From Erysipelotrichaceae bacterium (GTDB taxonomy: Bacteria > Bacillota_I > Bacilli_A > Erysipelotrichales > Erysipelotrichaceae): a stretch of DNA of 64,000 nt. The notes beneath the pieces are model-generated. The model worked only from the letters and a program-made list of their open reading frames with translations. It searched no databases and was not told where the DNA came from. Shown here piece after piece: positions 59,911 to 64,000 of the stretch; the stretch's first letter is position 1; the number at the start of each line of letters is the position of its first letter. The position numbers and the translations under genes were made by a program. Location of the stretch: positions 1 through 64,000 of the forward strand of contig JAFWII010000002.1 of NCBI GenBank assembly GCA_017533785.1. Reading direction: 5' to 3'.

Positions 59911-61104
59911 ATCGAATTCCTGATCCGGACTTTCATCAAAGACCACGAAAACACCGCAGACAAGAATATCCGCCTGCGCTACGGCGTGCTCGCCGGCAGT
60001 GTGGGTATTTTTTGCAATCTCCTGCTTACCGCGATCAAGGTCACAGTCGGCCTTCTGACAGGAGCGATCTCGATCATCGCCGACGCTGTCAACAACCTGT
60101 CCGACGCGCTCTCCTCGATCGTCACTCTGGTCGGTTTCCGTCTGTCGGGCAAACCAGCAGACGAGGATCATCCCTACGGTCACGGGAGGATCGAATACCT
60201 CAGCGGTTTTATCGTCGCGGCGGCGGTCATCGCAGTCGCGGTGAATCTCTTGAAGACATCCGTCGAGAATATCCTGAACGGCCGCGTTCCGGAAGTCAGC
60301 CGGACGACGGTCCTGATCCTGGTCATCGCGATCCTGTTCAAGATGTGGATGGCCCGCTTCTATTTCTACATCAGCAACAAGATTTCCTCGACTGCCATGA
60401 AGGCAACAGCCAAAGACTCGCTGACGGACTGCATCACGACTTCCGCATCCCTGATCTCCGTTCTGGTGCTGCTGTTCGCAAAGATCAACATCGACGGCTG
60501 GGCGGGCGCTCTGGTCTCCCTTTTCGTCATCTATTCCGGCTATACCGCTGCCAGGGATACGATCGATCTGCTGCTCGGGAAAGCGCCGGAACCGAAACGG
60601 ATCGAAGAGATCCGCCGCACCGCGCTGGAAAACCCGGAAGTCATCGGCATTCACGATCTCCGTGTCCATGAATACGGACCGGGAACGGTGATCGTTTCCC
60701 TCCATCTGGAGATGGATTATGATAAGACGCTGTCGGAAGCGCATGAGATCGTGCATCAGGTCGAGAACGCAATCCGCGGGAAGAAACTGGCGGAACAGGT
60801 CACGATCCACATCGATCCGGTAAGCTACGACGATCCGCAGCGGCGGCAGATCCTGAAGGAAGTCAGGGAAACACTGACCGGGATCGATCCGGTGATCTCC
60901 ATGCACGATCTGATGGTCGCTAGCGAAAACGGGCGCAGGAGGGTCTCTTTCGATGTCGTCGTGCCCTATGAGTATCCTCTCTCCGACGAAGAACTGTCCA
61001 CAAAGATCCGGAGCATGCTGAAAAAGCCGGATACGGACTACGAGATCGAAGTCGACCGCGGTGAATACCAGATCCTGAGCGGCTCAAAATTCCCGGAAAA
61101 ATGA
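59908..61104 (+). CDS. Cation diffusion facilitator (CDF) efflux protein
   Basis: 398 residues. Six membrane spans in the first 215 residues; metal site I is AISIIADAVNNLSDAL (Asp, Asn, Asp) near 53-68 with KDSLTDCITT as the second half; DEDHPYGHGRIEYLSG near 87-102 is the CDF hallmark. A long cytoplasmic C-terminus (about 180 residues) contains a first ferredoxin-like domain (IHDLRVHEYGPGTVIVSLHLEMD) and a further extension that could be a second one, longer than usual. Exports Zn, Mn, Fe or Co; metal unknown. Confidence 0.9.
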   Translation: MIEFLIRTFIKDHENTADKNIRLRYGVLAGSVGIFCNLLLTAIKVTVGLLTGAISIIADAVNNLSDALSSIVTLVGFRLSGKPADEDHPYGHGRIEYLSGFIVAAAVIAVAVNLLKTSVENILNGRVPEVSRTTVLILVIAILFKMWMARFYFYISNKISSTAMKATAKDSLTDCITTSASLISVLVLLFAKINIDGWAGALVSLFVIYSGYTAARDTIDLLLGKAPEPKRIEEIRRTALENPEVIGIHDLRVHEYGPGTVIVSLHLEMDYDKTLSEAHEIVHQVENAIRGKKLAEQVTIHIDPVSYDDPQRRQILKEVRETLTGIDPVISMHDLMVASENGRRRVSFDVVVPYEYPLSDEELSTKIRSMLKKPDTDYEIEVDRGEYQILSGSKFPEK

Positions 61105-61133
61105 CAGCCCGGAAACAACAGCAAAAAGATCCG

Positions 61134-61172
61134 AAAAGACCGGATTTTCTGCGGAAAAACGGTCTTTTTTTC
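61134..61172 (+). terminator. Terminator after the CDF gene
   Basis: AAAAGACCG and CGGTCTTTT enclose a second small stem (TTTTC-tgcg-GAAAA), followed by T residues. Confidence 0.82.
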
Positions 61173-61235
61173 TCCCCCGGCACACAGAATTCCCAAAGTC
61201 TGCTGATAGAATAAAAGCAAAAGGAGAGCGTACTC

Positions 61236-61859
61236 ATGATCAGAACAAATGTTGTAAAACTCACAACGATCCCCGCTCTCGCCTACCGTGAGAAACAGGG
61301 CTCCGGCGATATCGGGATCGTAGTCGTCAGACCGGATGTGAGACAGCCCGGGATCGCGTCTTTCAGCAAGAAGACCGGCGATCCTGTTCCGACCAAAAAC
61401 ACTCCCATGGATAAGTATCCTGCCGAAGCCTTCATCGAAGCGGCAAAGCTGACCGCCGGCCTCCCCTATCATAAGCAGGGCAGCATCCGCGTCACCAAAA
61501 ACATGCTGAAAGAACCGAAACCTGTCGATCCTGAACCGGAGATCACAGTCGAAAGCTATGTCTACCAGGATCTCATCGATCTGTACACCGACAAGAGCGG
61601 AAACTTCTCGTACGACCTCTTCAATAAGGATCTGATCCGCTTTGCCCACCGCAGCAGCGTCGTCCGCGATATGATCGGAGAAAAAAAGAGCGCGAAAGAG
61701 ATCGCGAACTATATCGTCAGAAACAAGATCCGCAACATCACGAAGAACGACGCCCTGACAATTGCGGAAGTCGACAAGATCGTCGAAGTCCTCGACGAGC
61801 TCAACCCGAAAGGCGTGCTGAAAGATCTCAACGCGGAGATCCGCAAACTTCTCCGTTAG
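61236..61859 (+). CDS. Unknown protein with basic, extended N-terminus
   Basis: 207 residues; no signal peptide or membrane span; I do not recognise a family. Residues 1-100 are rich in beta formers and Pro (MIRTNVVKLTTIPALAYREK, PEPEITVE), residues 105-207 are helical, with FNKDLIRFAHRSSVVRDMIGEKKSAKEIANYIVRNKIRNITKNDALT-type content (in outline) that looks like a small helical bundle. GGAG lies before the ATG and a TAGAAT box (61207-61212) may be its -10. A terminator follows, so it is a monocistronic gene. Confidence 0.68.
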   Translation: MIRTNVVKLTTIPALAYREKQGSGDIGIVVVRPDVRQPGIASFSKKTGDPVPTKNTPMDKYPAEAFIEAAKLTAGLPYHKQGSIRVTKNMLKEPKPVDPEPEITVESYVYQDLIDLYTDKSGNFSYDLFNKDLIRFAHRSSVVRDMIGEKKSAKEIANYIVRNKIRNITKNDALTIAEVDKIVEVLDELNPKGVLKDLNAEIRKLLR

Positions 61860-61879
61860 ACAGACCATCATAACGATCA

Positions 61880-61909
61880 AAAGCCTCTGGAACTGCGGAG
61901 GCTTTTTTT
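61880..61909 (+). terminator. Terminator after 61859
   Basis: AAGCCTC with GAGGCTT around a loop containing TGGAACTGCG, followed by seven T residues. Confidence 0.85.
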
Positions 61910-61930
61910 CTGTCCGGCACCCCGGGGGTT

Positions 61931-61946
61931 TATAATAATGGCAGTG
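61931..61946 (+). promoter_or_regulatory. Promoter -10 box over the Y-polymerase start
   Basis: Consensus TATAAT (61931-61936) overlaps the first possible ATG (61938). The transcript start is expected near 61943, next to an in-frame GTG (61944) and six bases before the ATG at 61950, so a leaderless or near-leaderless start is likely. Confidence 0.5.
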
Positions 61947-61949
61947 AGT

Positions 61950-63446
61950 ATGTCTGACAAGAAAGAACGCATCTATATCGCGATCGACCTGAAGTCCTTT
62001 TACGCGTCTGTCGAATGTGTGCAGCGCGGTCTCGACCCGCTGAATACCTGTCTCGTCGTCGCGGATCAGTCACGCACCAACAAAACGATCTGTCTGGCTG
62101 TCTCCCCGGCTCTGAAAGCATTTGGCGTACCCGGCAGACCGCGTCTTTTTGAAGTGGAAAAGATCGTGGCTGACGTCAACCGGGAACGCGCGTTCAAGTC
62201 CGGCGTCTGGCGGGGCAACGGCAAATCACACTTTTACGACGAGCTTATCCGTGACCCTTCCCTGGAAGTCGATTACCTCGTGGCCGTACCGCGGATGCAG
62301 TACTACATCGAGACCAGCGACAGGGTCTATGAGACCTATCTGAAATACGTCTCCGCCGACGATATCCATGTCTACTCGATCGACGAGGTCTTCATGGACG
62401 TCACCGACTATCTCAATACCTATAAGATGACCGCTCACCAGCTGGCGATGACGATGATCCGGGACGTGCTCAACACCACCGGCGTTACCGCCACTGCCGG
62501 GATCGGCACCAATATGTATCTCGCCAAAGTCGCGATGGATATCGTTGCCAAGCATCTGCCCGCTGACAGCGACGGCGTGCGGATCGCCGAACTCGACGAG
62601 ATCTCCTACCGGGAAAAACTCTGGACGCACGAGCCGCTGAAGGACTTCTGGCGGGTCGGACGCGGCTACGTGAAACGGCTGCAGAAATACGGACTCACGA
62701 CCATGGGCGACATCGCCCGCTTCTCGCTCGAAAATTCGGAAACGCTCTATAAGGAATTCGGCATCAATGCCGAACTGCTCATCGATCATGCCTGGGGCTG
62801 GGAACCGACCCGGATCGCGGATATCAAATCCTATCACAGCGACAACCATTCGCTCGGCAGCGGTCAGGTACTGATGCGGCCTTACAGCTTTGAGGAAGCG
62901 AAGATCGTCATCAAGGAAATGACAGACGCGCTGGCGCTCGATCTGCAGCGCAAAGGCTGTGTGACCGACCGTGTCGGACTGATGGTAAGCTATGATTCCG
63001 CCGGTCTTGACGACTACCGCGGTGAGATCGTCTCCAACTACATCGGCCGGAAAGTTCCCAAACCGGGAAACGGCTCCGCAAAACTGAAGGGCTTTACTTC
63101 GTCTGCGAACCGGATGCGCGAGGCGGTCATGTCGATCTATGGCCGGGTCGTCGATCCGACTCTGCTGATCCGGCGCATCAACGTCGTGGCAGATCATGTG
63201 CTGCCGCGTAAAGAAGCTGCGAACCGGCCGCATACTGAGGAATATGATCTGTTTGCTGATGTCGAGAAACTTGAAGCCGAACACCGTAAGGCAGAAACGG
63301 AGAACGAGAAGGATACCCGTCTGCAGGACGCGATGCTGAAGATCCAGGGGAGGTTCGGAAAGAACGCCGTTATGACTGCGACCAGCGCTGAAGACGCGGC
63401 GACCGGCAGAGAACGCAATATGCAGATCGGAGGACATAAGAAATGA
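61950..63446 (+). CDS. Y-family DNA polymerase (UmuC/ImpB-like)
   Basis: 498 residues. Palm motif YIAIDLKSFYASVECV near 9-24 with the metal Asp; second metal site YSIDEVFMDVT near 142-152 (Asp-Glu); the helix-hairpin-helix region (FWRVGRGYVKRLQKYGLTTMGDIARFS); and a little-finger domain. Translesion synthesis without proofreading is expected. It is longer than Pol IV, as in UvrX/ImpB types. The start is uncertain: the ATG at 61938 lies under the promoter; 61950 or the GTG at 61944 fit better. The four-base overlap with the next gene implies coupling. Confidence 0.9.
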   Translation: MSDKKERIYIAIDLKSFYASVECVQRGLDPLNTCLVVADQSRTNKTICLAVSPALKAFGVPGRPRLFEVEKIVADVNRERAFKSGVWRGNGKSHFYDELIRDPSLEVDYLVAVPRMQYYIETSDRVYETYLKYVSADDIHVYSIDEVFMDVTDYLNTYKMTAHQLAMTMIRDVLNTTGVTATAGIGTNMYLAKVAMDIVAKHLPADSDGVRIAELDEISYREKLWTHEPLKDFWRVGRGYVKRLQKYGLTTMGDIARFSLENSETLYKEFGINAELLIDHAWGWEPTRIADIKSYHSDNHSLGSGQVLMRPYSFEEAKIVIKEMTDALALDLQRKGCVTDRVGLMVSYDSAGLDDYRGEIVSNYIGRKVPKPGNGSAKLKGFTSSANRMREAVMSIYGRVVDPTLLIRRINVVADHVLPRKEAANRPHTEEYDLFADVEKLEAEHRKAETENEKDTRLQDAMLKIQGRFGKNAVMTATSAEDAATGRERNMQIGGHKK

Positions 63447-63937
63447 GCGAAAAAGACCCACATCGCTATGACGATATGATCCATATGCCGCATTTCAAGT
63501 CGAAAAAGCGGCCGCAGATGTCCCTCCATGACCGGGCAGCCCAGTTTGCGCCTTTTGCGGCGCTGACCGGTTATGACGAATCGATCAGCGAGACGGCACG
63601 GCAGACCGAAAGACAGATCCGCCCGGGTGAAGCGGAAAAAGCGGAACTGGACCGCCGGTTCCGGATCCTGTCTCGTCACATCGGAGAACGCCCGGAAGTC
63701 ACGATCCGTCATTTTGTGCCCGATGACAAAAAGAGCGGCGGAGCTTATGAAACGGCGCGGTTCCGGGTTCGCGGGATCGACCTTTTTGAACGTGCTCTGA
63801 TCGCGGAAGACAGAGAAAAATACGGTCTGGACTATATCCTCGAGATCGACAGCGAGATCTTCAGCCAGGAATGCGAAGAATCCCCTTCCGAAGAATCTGC
63901 TACAATGGACTTGTATGAAACAGAAACGACTGAATGA
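63443..63937 (+). CDS. YolD-like partner protein of the Y-family polymerase
   Basis: 164 residues. The block SLHDRAAQFAPFAALTGYDESISETARQT near 31-60 (in outline) carries the DRxxQFxPFAALxGYxExI pattern of YolD-like proteins, which accompany UvrX-type polymerases in Firmicutes. The start overlaps the polymerase stop (ATGA). The acidic C-terminus (SEECEESPSEE-like) is not conserved in anything I recognise. The role is probably regulation of the polymerase, but this is inferred from pairing. Confidence 0.75.
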   Translation: MSEKDPHRYDDMIHMPHFKSKKRPQMSLHDRAAQFAPFAALTGYDESISETARQTERQIRPGEAEKAELDRRFRILSRHIGERPEVTIRHFVPDDKKSGGAYETARFRVRGIDLFERALIAEDREKYGLDYILEIDSEIFSQECEESPSEESATMDLYETETTE

Positions 63938-64000
63938 TCTGCTGCGGTATGTTCTTTTGGCAGCGGCCGTTTTATTCTTCTGCCTGATCCTTTTCCGTTC
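63915..64000 (+). CDS. Start of a membrane or exported protein, cut by the window edge
   Basis: An open frame begins at 63915 (MKQKRLNDLLRYVLLAAA then a hydrophobic span), still open at base 64000. Basic residues followed by about 17 hydrophobic ones look like a signal anchor. It overlaps the preceding gene by 23 bases. TACAAT (63901-63906) lies eight bases before the ATG, with no Shine-Dalgarno, so it may be near-leaderless. Too short to identify. Confidence 0.5.
   Translation, partial: MKQKRLNDLLRYVLLAAAVLFFCLILFR

Overview
The window reads as a chromosomal segment of a low-GC-type Gram-positive bacterium (Bacillota), most likely an Erysipelotrichaceae-like gut Firmicute with moderate GC. 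The reasons are AGGAGG-type ribosome binding sites, sigma-A promoters of the TTGACA/TATAAT type, a GlgC/GlgD pair, the CsoR-CopA copper locus, an FMN-riboswitch ECF transporter, ScpA-ScpB, and a UPF0735 ACT protein beside threonine genes. The genus is inference. I see no prophage, insertion sequence, CRISPR array or rRNA.

Layout. 1-587: six tRNA genes (Pro, Met, Ile2, Ser, fMet, Phe) with an internal promoter and a terminator. 641-2766: an overlapping four-gene minus-strand operon (flavin oxidoreductase, C_GCAxxG_C_C protein, DUF1287 exported protein, unknown). 2847-8607: a complete oligopeptide ABC transporter operon, oppA-B-C-D-F. 8728-11662: response regulator, sensor kinase and a DUF1028 protein. 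11752: tRNA-Gln. 11972-14177: scpA-scpB-mrp. 14304-17530: a TSUP permease and leuS. 17601-20851: a copper island under CsoR, ending in a CopA whose last domain is also an internally startable CopZ. 20861-26790: a Lys/Ser-rich small protein, htpG behind a CIRCE element, and a 1163-residue STAND/TPR ATPase. 26842-31806: FMN-riboswitch ECF transporter, Ig-like lipoprotein, efp with an unusual tip residue, an unknown protein, an MBL hydrolase and rpmG. 31880-41832: a complete glycogen operon glgP-pulA-glgC-glgD-glgA-glgB. 41958-49250: ispG, a YdjI/YdjG/YdjH-like membrane module, a WYL-type regulator and a polysaccharide deacetylase. 49250-56958: a MATE transporter and two divergent operons for aspartate-to-threonine synthesis (thrC-thrB-ACT regulator, and hom-lysC-asd). 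56986-64000: AlkD-like protein, 5'-nucleotidase, flavin reductase, CDF efflux protein, an unknown protein, a Y-family polymerase with a small partner, and a gene cut by the window edge.

How the genes work together. The glycogen operon holds synthesis (GlgC/D, GlgA, GlgB) and breakdown (GlgP, PulA) in one transcript. The aspartate-family genes supply homoserine and threonine from two overlapping divergent promoters. The copper genes pair a sensor, two metallochaperone-like domains and an exporter.

The most unusual signals are: (1) about seven genes whose sigma-A -10 box lies exactly six bases before the ATG with no usable Shine-Dalgarno, suggesting leaderless mRNAs; (2) the in-frame CopA-CopZ arrangement with a perfect internal Shine-Dalgarno; (3) an orphan STAND ATPase; (4) EF-P with Met at the position normally modified on Lys or Arg; (5) repeated embedding of stop codons in terminator hairpins; (6) overlapping hom/thrC promoters that share their -10 region. 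Functions are read from sequence motifs only; no database search was run.
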